NCBI GenBank assembly: GCA_964017065.1
Contig: OZ024783.1
Location: 4,595,399-4,659,398 of the forward strand
DNA from: Haliclona indistincta
Taxonomy: Eukaryota > Porifera > Demospongiae > Haplosclerida > Chalinidae
Length of the DNA: 64,000 nucleotides
Direction of reading: 5' to 3'
The translations under genes and the position numbers were made by a program. How positions within the stretch are numbered: position 1 is the first letter of the stretch; every line of letters starts with the position of its first letter. Under the pieces are notes generated by a model that had not been told where the DNA came from, did not search any database, and saw nothing but the letters and a program-made list of their open reading frames with translations. Shown here piece by piece: positions 1 through 11,300 of this stretch.

Positions 1-449
1 AAGTTGGCTGAATGCCTGAGAATCATGCAAAATGCATGTATCATACTGTTTTCAGGGGTGTACAAGTGCCGCGCATTCTTGTAGTTTCACTAGTAGAGTA
101 TACTATAAGTTCCTGCATATGTACACAGGAAGCAGTCTTGTGTAATCAGTGTACTTATACAAACTGTGCATAGCATTTGACATTGTCAACAACTAAGGAC
201 GCGTACGGTCTAGCTGAGAGTCCTATATTGTCAAGGTGAGTAGACCAGTAGATCTTAAGCCTATTTCAATAAAGTACATGGAATTCTTGCCAATAGTACT
301 AGAATTCTAGCTGTACAAGACAGTCTTATGTGTGATGTATAACACTAATAGTCTAATAAAAATTATGAGCCCTTGACTATGCATTACCTGTAGCTATCAG
401 CTACTATAGATTACTATTATTTTTCATCATTCTTAGTTCAGAAAACGAT
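1..449 (+). promoter_or_regulatory. 5' flank and likely 5' untranslated exon of the phosphagen kinase gene
   Basis: No coding exon is supported. A good splice donor (AG|GTGAG) lies at 235/236 and a pyrimidine-rich acceptor ending in AG lies at 440-441, eight bases before the kinase ATG. The simplest reading is an untranslated exon ending near 235, an intron of about 205 bp, and a second exon holding the whole coding region. No TATA box or other promoter motif is convincing. Confidence 0.45.
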
Positions 450-1622
450 ATGGATTCCGGATATGTCACTCAGTCTACTGCTGGTCCAAACATTGACCCA
501 TACTTTGATCTGATCTTGGACGATGATATAGCTATGAACAGATGGCCCAAGAAACTAACTGAGTACAAAACTCAAGGTGGAAAGATGTCTCTCATGGCGC
601 AAGTAATGACCCCCGAGATCTTTGAGAAATACAAAGACAAGAAGACCAAGTCTGGCAAGTGGACCATAGCTAGAGCCATCAATACTGGAACTTGCTACAG
701 TACTTCGTTTGTTGGGTGTCACGCTGGTGACTTAGAATCATACTCTCTCTTCTCAGACTTGTTTCATCCAGTCATTGAAGCGTACCACAAAGGTTACAAG
801 GTAGATGGTACTATGAAACATATTACTGATATGAATTCCTCTAATATTTTGATTGACCTCACACAAGCAGCCAAAGAAAAGGTCATATCTACTCGTGTAC
901 GTGTGGCCCGAAATCTGGCTTTCTTTCCTCTTAATCCTGGAGGAACGAAGAAGACCAGAGAAGATATAGCATCTCTGATGGCTAAGGTATTCAAAGAGCT
1001 CGAAGGTGATCTTGCTGGAGAGTTCTATCTGCACACTACCATGACTCCAGAACAAACACAGCAACTGGTAGATGATCATTTCCTCTTTCGCGGGAAAGAC
1101 AAGATGCAAGCTGCTTCTGGATACCACGCTGACTGGCCTCATGGTCGTGGAATTTTTCACAGCCATGCCAAGGAGTTTATTGTCTGGGTGAATGAAGGAG
1201 ATCATCTGCGAATTATCTCAATGGAGAAAGGAGGCGACATCAAACGTATTTTCGAACGACTCTCCCGAGGAGTCGCAGCTATCGAACAAGGACTTAAAAG
1301 GGTAACCACAGAATCCACCATCTTTATGAGCGATCCGATTCTTGGAATGATAACCTGTTGCCCTACCAACTTAGGTACTGGCATGAGGGGTTCAGTTCAC
1401 TTCAAAATTCCAAAGCTCATAGCTAAGGTTGGGTTTGAAAAATTGGATGAAATTGCTCGTACGATGAATTGCCAAGTAAGAGGAAGCAGTGGTGAGCACT
1501 CGGAAGTTGTGGACAGGGTTGACATCTCAAACTGGAGACGCCTGGGGTTCAAAGAGTGTGATCTCATTCAAGACATGATCAAGTGTGCCAACAAGTTTGC
1601 TGAAATGGAAGATGAAGCATGA
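450..1622 (+). CDS. Phosphagen kinase, arginine-kinase-like
   Basis: A 390-residue ATP:guanidino phosphotransferase, which would reversibly move phosphate between ATP and a guanidino compound (probably arginine) to buffer cytosolic ATP. The nucleotide-binding STRVRVARNL segment, the NEGDHLRIISM block and the active-site CPTNLGTG motif (catalytic Cys about residue 304) are all visible. The substrate loop before VGC is about four residues shorter than in creatine kinases, and the C-terminal GEHSE carries the Glu typical of arginine kinases, so arginine fits better than creatine. However, the N-terminal half reads MAQVMTPEIFEKY and VGCHAGD, much like creatine kinase. The coding region is one exon, and the ATG directly follows a splice acceptor. 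No mitochondrial presequence is obvious. Taurocyamine or another guanidine cannot be excluded. A polyadenylation signal AATAAA is at 1779-1784. Confidence 0.93.
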   Translation: MDSGYVTQSTAGPNIDPYFDLILDDDIAMNRWPKKLTEYKTQGGKMSLMAQVMTPEIFEKYKDKKTKSGKWTIARAINTGTCYSTSFVGCHAGDLESYSLFSDLFHPVIEAYHKGYKVDGTMKHITDMNSSNILIDLTQAAKEKVISTRVRVARNLAFFPLNPGGTKKTREDIASLMAKVFKELEGDLAGEFYLHTTMTPEQTQQLVDDHFLFRGKDKMQAASGYHADWPHGRGIFHSHAKEFIVWVNEGDHLRIISMEKGGDIKRIFERLSRGVAAIEQGLKRVTTESTIFMSDPILGMITCCPTNLGTGMRGSVHFKIPKLIAKVGFEKLDEIARTMNCQVRGSSGEHSEVVDRVDISNWRRLGFKECDLIQDMIKCANKFAEMEDEA

Positions 1623-2354
1623 TGACTTATTAGCAAAAGTATTGTTATAGAATTATCACGAGTATACGCATCAACTTTTTAACCTTTGTCCTCCATTTTA
1701 AAGGTTTTATTATAGTTTTAGTAACTATTTTTCAATACTTACGTATGCTCAATGACAGCTAAATTGGACAAAATTAATAATAAATGTATACAACACAACA
1801 CAGTGTACTAGTAGACTATCAACTCCTCATGCACTATGTATTACACTCACCTTCGCATGGAAAGGTTAGAATACATGCAGTGCCGGTACCCTGCAAAAGG
1901 CTTCGACACTGCGCGTGCGCACTGAATTGTTACGATCCGAGTTGGGACTTAAGCGCAAGCATGCGTAATCATAGTATGGGGAAATTTTAATATTTTCCTG
2001 CAAGTATAAAATAGCTGGAAATTTAGAAGCAGGAAAAGCACATTGCTTTTCTAGTCGAGAAAAACTGACTGACTAGTTAAAAAAATAGGGCCCGGCAAAA
2101 TAGCTTGCCTACATGAATGTTTTGTGAGCCCTACATCACGTGTGTGTGCCCAACACACAGCTCACGCGTCTCCCCAGTGCAGAAAGCGTATGATTATTGT
2201 TTGTGCCAGTCAGTGCAAGCAGTTGAGGGTGTATGATCGTGAGATAGGCTGCATACTGAAGAGGAGGCTTGCGGTAGACCGTAGTCAGTGCTAAACCAGC
2301 CGCGTGTTCCGCAGTTCATCAGGTGATCTGTCTACTGTGTATAGTACGATCTAA
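1623..2354 (+). promoter_or_regulatory. 3' end of the kinase gene, then 5' flank of coherin A
   Basis: The kinase 3' UTR with AATAAA at 1779 is followed by non-coding DNA. From about 1845 onward it matches 17385-18138, the 5' flank of coherin B, interrupted by small indels. This marks the left edge of the tandem duplication. The last 120 bases before the coherin ATG, with a conserved run around 2250-2310, are the best-conserved part and probably hold the 5' UTR and core promoter. No gene is seen here. Confidence 0.5.
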
Positions 2355-5300
2355 ATGGATATCTCGTCTCCGATATTGCCGATAGTGGTCTTGTTACTCA
2401 TCACCAGTAAAGGTGAGCACTAGTATTATGCGTATGTGGCAGCATTTCTTATTTCTGCGCACATAAGAGCTGTCTGGCAGTGACCTATGCAGCCCATGTG
2501 CAATTGTACGAGTTAACGCCACGTACAATTATAATAAGCATGATCAATAGCACTGTACGGGTGTTTAACAAATTATTGTGCAAGTATAATAGTAGCAGGA
2601 AAAGAGCATTGCCTTGAGTGGGGAAAAACCTCGTCAAAGCTTTGTCCTTATCAGAATCACTATCGAAATCAGCATGAGTTCCCAATGTCTTGCATACCAT
2701 TTCCATGCTCTAATTAATGATGAGGGTGAGATTAAAATTTAAAGGTCCTACTCTTTGCCTCTTAAGCGTCCATATAGGCATGTTGATGTAGTGGATCAAG
2801 GCTCTATTGTGGTGAATCGGTACAGTTTCAGTATAATAATGTGATTTAAAAATGTGATGTCAATAATTTATCTCCAATCACTATGTAACTCACTTATGCA
2901 GCGTTCTAAAAGCCAGAATGCTTTAATGTAATAATTTTGAAGGTACTGAAGTTTAGGGCTCAAATCCGTGTAACTTTGACAGTTGGGATACACTTGCTCT
3001 TCTTCCATGTATGCCTAAATTCAGTGCTATAACTAATACCAAACCAGAGCACTAATTATATTCATGTTCAGGCAGGAAATGGATAAATCACATGTGCCCT
3101 GGATAAATCTCATTTAGTGTATGGATAAATTTCATTAGCATGATTGTGTGTGTAGGAAGTGTTGGATCCGTGCATGTTAGGCAAACCCTTATACAAAGCA
3201 TTTGTCTGGCTAATATTATCGTTCGGCAATGATATGACCGCGAATTAAGATGGCGGTTACACTTTTCAGTTTTAAAAAAATCAAATCTGTTTACCTTACT
3301 TGTCTATTATGCATGCAAGAGATTTTTCTAACCCTCAACTGAAGATGCACAGATTTGAACCCTAAACTTTTGAGTCGACCTTCAAAATATCAAGGATTTT
3401 CAGTGAAGCATTCTTAGAATATACAAAAATAGTTATGCAATATTAAATAGCTTTGTATCAGGACCACCTTGAGTTTCCAATCTCTCCATTTTCGTGTATC
3501 CTGTTTGTTTTAATCATGTTTTTCTGTTTCATTTAGCTACCTGCTCAAGTGTCTTTCTGTTTTCTGATGAAGTGTACCAGTTTAACATAGTGCATACTGT
3601 GGAAATAGGTATGTATTATGTGACACAATAAAATTATTTGAAACTTGTAGCCGTACGAACACATCTAGACATATCCTACTGGATTGCCACTTCAACAAAG
3701 CTTCCTTGCTTGTCCATATCCCATGTACTAACAATACTGTTTTGCTTTCATTAGTTCATAATACATGCAGTAGCTTCAATTGATTTTTGACCTCACCAAG
3801 CATAATTCGAGAATAAACTGCCTGACACTTTATTTCTCTGCTGTTCTTGCCTACATAGGGTCACACTACCATACACTACCCTAGTACTTATTTTGCTATT
3901 AATTTTTGTGCTTATAGGTACTGTAATAGGTCAGGTTGATGCTACTGATACTGATGGACTCCATAACACAATATCCTATAGTTTCCAAAACAGTTCTCAA
4001 TATTTTGCTATCAACAACACCAGTGGAGAGATCAAGACACTAGATATGTTACCAGTTGTGGCAAATTACTCAGAGGTGATATACAATTACACTGTTTCAT
4101 TTAGTGTGCACGCAATGCGCAAAATTATTAGTATTCTTATGTTGGTTTTCATGACTGTACTTCTTTTAATCCATGCAGAGGATAAGCTACTCATTGACAG
4201 TGGTCGCTGCTGATATTGGTTTTCCAGTGTCTAACCAGAGTACAGTGGTAGTCAACATCACAATTTTTCCGTTCTTGAAGCCTGAGTTAGATCGATGCTA
4301 CTATGGAGAGATTCATGAAAATAATTTCATTAATGCAGTTATCTTACAAATTACTGGTACTCCATTTGGAACTGCTGCCGACATTGGGCAATTCGAATAT
4401 GTTCTATCAGGCCCTGATACAGCCAGCTTTACTATTCAAGCCCTGGGAAACAACTCTGCAATCTTAAAAGCTGGGTAAAAAGAAGTACTAGTTCCATATA
4501 ATGATGATTTATTAATTTTCATTTTGTAGTGAAATATTTGATTATGAGGACAAGCGAACATACCTTCTCTATATCACTGCTCAACATGAAAATGGACTTT
4601 CTAGTGATCCTGCTCAGACCGCTATTCAGATCATTAATGATAATGATAATGCTCCTGTCTATAATTTTCAACCCTGTGGAATACAGTATTATTGTAAGTC
4701 ATATCCAAAGCCAAGTTTTAGTCCACAGGCAGCTATAGCTACCGAGCTTATAGAATTTTTATACCCAATAAGTATGCCGTCAGCAGGCAAAGTTTTTGGA
4801 AACTTCTCCTGAAAGAATCTCACTGGTTTTGGGCCAATGAGGGTGCATGCTACTGGTTAGAATTGTTACTGCTATACTGCTACGTTCCAATGGTGTCTTC
4901 ACGGCATTGTAGCTGCAATTTTTTTCTTGGGCATTCCTATAACATACAAAGGCCTGGTATCAGACATTTTGGGCAATTGTTGAATTATTGAAAAAATAAG
5001 GAAGACAGAGGAGAAAAGAATACAGACTAGCTATACTGTATTATGGCTGGAATGCAGCACAATAAAAAAATATTATCATTGGAACATATTCTATATACAC
5101 AGCTTTTTCCATCAATGAAAAAGCACCAGCCAACACAAATATTGGGACTGTCTTAGCTACTGATCCTGATGGATCATCAATTCCTGTTCAATACTCTATC
5201 AACTACCCTGCTATCAATGTAACTCCTGATGGACAATTGGTGTTCATCGGAACACCAGAAGATATCGATGCTGAAACAACTCTTAGGTGAGTAACTTAAT

Positions 5301-8300
5301 GGTTTTCTTTTTCTCTCATCAAAAAAAATATTCAGTAACACAACAATAGGCTAAAGTTAATTAATTTTAGATATAAGTCATCTGATCTATACTCGCTGGC
5401 CTTCCCAGTTGGTATGTTTGGTTGTTAAATGCGCTCAATGACATAATGAACTACATGCAGTAGCAATTCCTTGGAAGGTGTTATGACAGAATACATATCT
5501 TTTAATGATAATACATTTTTTCAACAGATATCGATCTTACACTGTGACTGCCACCAGTCAAGGTAATACAAGCACTGCTACACTTCGCCTTGAAATCATT
5601 GACTATAATGAATATTCTCCAAAGTTTACGAATGACAACTACACATTCTCATTAAATGAAAACCTATCACCCGGACTGATAGGTATAGTGAGTGCTACTG
5701 ATGATGATCGTTCTCCTGTGACAAGATTCCAGCTATTGTCTGGCGACACAAACTTTTTCACCATCTATAGTCATAATATATATTATAGTCAAAGCCCATA
5801 TGGTCAAATCTATACAACACAAGGACTTGACTATGAACAACATCAAGAACTTGAGCTAGTAGTAATGGTATATAATACTGACAATGCTACCAAAAATTCA
5901 AAAGTGCCAGTTGTGATCAAGGTAATAGACGTCAATGATAATTCTCCAATTTTTTCACGCAACAACTACACAGTCAATGTGCCGGAATATTCTGTGAAAG
6001 GAGATGTAGTTGAAATCATAACAGCCACTGACGTAGACAGTGGAGATTTTGGAACTGTTATTCACTCCATTTTATTAAGTCTTCCTATAGACAACATCTT
6101 TGCCATTAATGAAACCACAGGAGTTATCTATGTAGCAAGTGCTTTACTGCCAGACAAGGAACAAAATCCTGCTTATGCTTTACAAATAAAAGCTCAGGAT
6201 GGCGGATCGCCTTACCGAGAAACCATTACACTTGTTTTTATATCGGTCATCGATGTGAACGAAAAACCTGTTCTCACTCAACTTAACTATACAGTTGAGT
6301 TAGCTGAAGATGTCTTAGATGGAACAGATATCCTTCAAGTTCAAGCCACAGAAACAAGAGACCTTGGAAACAACTCTATAATCACTTACTTCATCATTCC
6401 ACCTGATGGATATGCTCAAGAAGATCCTGTTGATTTGTGTATGAATAGCAGCGATACAGAAAACAGTCTGGAGTCAATTGGGAGTGGCCTTACTGTAAAC
6501 AATGCAACCACAGAGGTTTGCCCAACTCTCTTTCCATTTCATATCAATCCATTAACTGGTGAAATCACAATTCAGTCTTCTCTTGACTATGAGAAGAATA
6601 CTAGCTGGGTATTTACAGTTGTCGCCAAAGACAGTGGAATTATAAGTCTGAATGACACTGCTATAGTTACAGTGATTGTCAGTGATGTTAATGACAATGC
6701 TCCTGTATTCATTGATGATCCATTCAATATCTATGTGATTTATTTACTTCCAGTTGGCAGTGTAGTAACTGATGCTGTCAAAGCATATGATGCTGATAAA
6801 GTTAGCGATGGTAATCTCAGATACTACATTATTTCTGGTGATGACGGAAAGTTTAGAATGAATTTGACCACAGGACAGATAGTTCTTGACAACACACTTG
6901 ATATCACAACATACGTTATCCGAGTACAAGTCACTGATGGTGAATTTGAAGCTGAGATTGACGTCATAATAAACGCAGTAGTCAACATTAAGCCGGAATT
7001 TTCAATGGATGTTTTCATTGGGTCATTTCCTGAAGAAGAACAAGCTGGTTACTTTATATTAAAAATAACTGCTACGGATGAGGACAGTGTCTTCTATCAG
7101 ATAATCAACACTGATAAGTTCTTCTTTATCAATCAAACTTCCGGTGAATTATTCACTAATGCAGTATTTGACTTCGAGACTCTTCCAAATGGATACAATC
7201 TAACTGTAGAAGCATATGATGATAGAACACCTCCAAAAAGTGCAAGTGCTACTGTTGTGTTATCTGTTACGGACATTAATGACAACACTCCTTACTTTAG
7301 CAATGACTCGTATACAGCTGAGTTAAGAGAAGGTATATATGTTCAGGAGTTTGTGATCAAGCTGACTGCAATGGATAATGACTCGGGCAGTAACGCTGAG
7401 ATTGAATATGCTATTGTTCCAACAAACTTCTCTTCTGCTTTCAACATCAGTAGTGAAGGTGTACTGACTGCCGTGGGATTTTTTGATTTCGATCAGGCTG
7501 ATGAAATGCCTCGAAACTACACATTTACCATCACTGCTACTGACAAAGGTTATCCTTCAAGAAACGGGAGTACCACCGTTGTCATAAATATTGTCGATAT
7601 TAATGATAATGCTCCGATGTTTTCCAGCCCATCATTTCAAGTACTCGTTCCTGAAAATTTCACAGTCAATCAAACTGTTATCACAGTCACAGCCTTTGAT
7701 GCAGACTCAGGAATCAACAAAATGATCAGATATGAGATACACTCAAGCTACCCTGAATCGTGTATTGACACATACGATATTGATGCTGTCACTGGAAATA
7801 TTTCTCTAGCGAAATCTATTGATTTTGAAACTGAAGATGATCTTGACTGTTCTTTGTTTGTGGAAGCAAGTGACATGGGCAATCCTTCTCGAAGCGGCGA
7901 TGTAACAATTATCACACACATAACAAATGTAAACGAGTTTCCTCCTAATATCATGGGTAACCTAGAAGCTTTCGTGCCTGAGAACTCTCCTTCTGGAACT
8001 GTTTTCTACACACTTATGGGTGTTGATCATGATATGAACAATGTCTTGTATGAAGTTGATGATGGAGAGGATGTATTTAGTGTCAATGCTACTTCTGGTG
8101 AAGTATCTGTTGCAGTAGGAGCTATGCTAGATTATGAGATGACAGCATTATACAACATCACCATAATAGTTAAAGATGACGGAGAGCCAGTTCTATCCTC
8201 ACCACCTAAAATATTAACAATTAGTATCACAGATGAAAACGACCAGCCACCAGTGTTTGAGCAAGCTGCTTACTACGTCTCGCTGCGAGAACAAACTCCG

Positions 8301-11300
8301 GTTGGTTCCACAATCCTCATCACCAGGGCAACCGATATGGACACACCACCGAATGCTCAGATAAGTTACATGTTCATTGCCAATGAAGAAGGTGAAACCA
8401 ACTACGGTAAATTTCTTGTAAACAGCTCAACAGGTGCAGTAACAATCAGTGCCTCATTGGATTATGAAACTGAACAACACTTCTACTACATGATCATGGA
8501 AGCAAGTGATGGAGTGAACAAGGATACAGTTCAAGTAAATATCAGAGTCTTAGAGTCTAATGACAACTATCCTGTCTTCAACAACCTACCGAATACTACA
8601 AGTGTTTCTGAAGATGCTGACAATGACACTTTTATATTTCAAGCAACAGCAACAGATGCTGATTTCCTTGTGAATGGTAAAATAATCTACTCTCTTGCAC
8701 AGCAAGATGACCCTAAGTTTAGGATTGAACCAGAGACAGGAATTATACGAGTTCTAGGAGATGAGCAGTTTGATTTTGACGAAGATATTAGAGAGTACAC
8801 AATCACAGTGATAGCATCAGACAGAGGTGGGCAGGAACCAAACGGAAGCAATGAGGCAGATGAAGTGAGTGGGTTCGATCCAAATTCTTTAATCAATGTG
8901 AATGATAGTTTGCTATCAACATTACGAGTTCTTGTGATAGCAATCACTGATATTAATGACAACGCACCGAAATTCCTTCAAGCCAAGTATACCACAGCTG
9001 TTGAGGAAGATGAGGTTAATAAAATAGTCATTTTGAAAGTTACAGCCCAAGATGACGATGAAATAGGAACAGAAAGATCAGCAGTGCGTTACAGTATAGT
9101 CTCGGGAGCTTGTGGTCATTTCGAAATAAACAGCACTTCAGGCATAATCACATCAGTTCCACCCATTGACAGAGAAACAAATTCATCCTTTGAATTTATT
9201 GTGAAGGCATACGATCTAGGTACTCCTAGTTTGAACAGCAGCGTCCTTGTAAATGTGACTATTATCGACATTGACGATGAAGCACCAAGATTCAATAAAA
9301 ATATCTACCATGCTAACCTCAAAGAGAATTCTCCTGAAGGGACTTTTGTTGTTAAGCTATTTGCTGTTGACAATGACAAAAACACATTCGGTAACATTAG
9401 CTATACCCTTCTTGACAATTTGGAGCATTTTGCTATTGACAACAGCAGTGGTATAATCACTACTACATCTCTACCAGTGGACAGAGAAGTTACAACTCAT
9501 TTTATCCTCTCTGTGAAAGCAACGGACGGCGCAGGATTGTTTGACACTGCAACTGTCATCGTTACAGTAATTGATGAAAATGACAATGCTCCCTCTTTTG
9601 AAAATAATACCTACCTCTTCAACATATCAGAAACCACACCTATTGGGTCTTTTGTAACACCTGCCATCACTGCCACAGACGGCGACTCAGGAAATTTCAA
9701 TATCACCTTGTATACCTTGGTTCAGACAGCTGGAGAGTTTCGTCGTTTCCACATTAATCAATTGACCGGTACAATTGAAGTAGTTGGTTCCCTTTGCTTA
9801 GATTTAAGTCCGTCCCAGACTTATGCATTTACAGTAATTGCTATTGATGCAGATCCTTTAGTCGACTTTAATGATACAGCTGAAATGTTCATAATTGTGC
9901 ACGAAGAGAATAATTTCAGTCCTATTTTCACTCATCAGTCATATGTTGGGCGTCTTAATAAACTAGCAATCGTCGGTAGTGTTGTCCTTCCTTCGCTTCA
10001 AGCTACAGATCAAGACATTTGTTCTGGTGACCCTGTGTTTAGGATTGCAACTGGAAATGTTAACAACACTTTTGAGATCAACAACAATACAGGAAAAGTA
10101 ATCCTTGCCCGAAACCTCACAGAAAATGACTTTTCATTTACACTCACTTTGACAGCAACTGACACTAAAATACAGTACCGTACTGGAAGTGTACAACTGA
10201 TAGTTCTGATTGGTCAATTGCTACCCATTACCATAACAGCTGACAAAGCTCTTACAGTTCCAGGTCTTTCGAAATTAACTCAAACAATCTACCAACAGGA
10301 ATTATGGTTACACAATGGAGGACATATATCCTCTCTGCCAATAGTTACTTACACACTAGGAAACACTCAAGTAAACAGGACTCTTCATGTAGAAGCAGCA
10401 GAAGCCATTAGCATCACAGCCATCTTGGTTACCGAGTCTGTCTACAGTGACCGGAATGAAGTGATGGTTGCTCTACAAGTCTCAGCTGATAAGCATAACC
10501 AGGCTTATGTCAGAGAGACTGAAGTGTATGTAACCATAGTTCCTCCAGTTGAGCTAACTCCTCCAGCTACAGCTATCTTTGGTTCTTGTACAACAAGTAC
10601 TCCAGGAACTGGTAGCTATTGCCTTGCAAGAGTTGTTATACCAACTTTCTGGTTTGATTCACAAAATACTACTAACTTCACATCAGGATCTGGTTACCCC
10701 TCATCGGAAACTGTTTCTGTATTATATGGTCTAAATAGTGAGCAAAACACGCAACAAACAATTGGAGATGTTTCTCTTATCTCAATGCCTTCTTGCCCAA
10801 ATGCAAGCATAGTTAATAAAGTAAGAGTATCAGTTCCACTTCGAGAGAACTATCCCGGTGAGACACTTGAGGTAAAAGTTGCTGCTAATGCCGAATATGA
10901 CATCACTAACTATCAGTTCAGCTGTGAGACTGAAGACGGAATCATGTTCACTAAAGTATCCTCTAGCAACAGGTACATCATTGCTACTGAGATTAACGGG
11001 TCAATAATACGTGTCAGTGGCATTAATCTTGATCCACACAATGAACCAGTCACTAAACTAGAGCAGCTGGTCACTATGGAAATCGCGCTAAATGAATCTC
11101 TTTATGTAACTAAGGAAACCTACTTCAAGTTTAGCTGCTTTGTTGATCATGTTGTTAATGTTCGGGTAAAAGAATCTATTTCTCAATCATTTGCCTCTCA
11201 CATTAATTTAAGGCAGCCATTTTGTGAGGCAGAGTTTGCCGAAATCCTTATCGCACCAAAAACATTGCGAGGAATATTTGCCTATTCTTCATCTAATTCG

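Noticed and set aside
753..1205. 150-codon open frame opposite the kinase
   Set aside because: Antisense shadow of a well-conserved coding exon, with no recognisable domain.
5505..5527. Upstream in-frame ATG as start of coherin A
   Set aside because: It lies in the pyrimidine-rich end of an intron. The acceptor at 5526-5527 and phase with exon 5103-5286 show that the reading frame enters from upstream exons.
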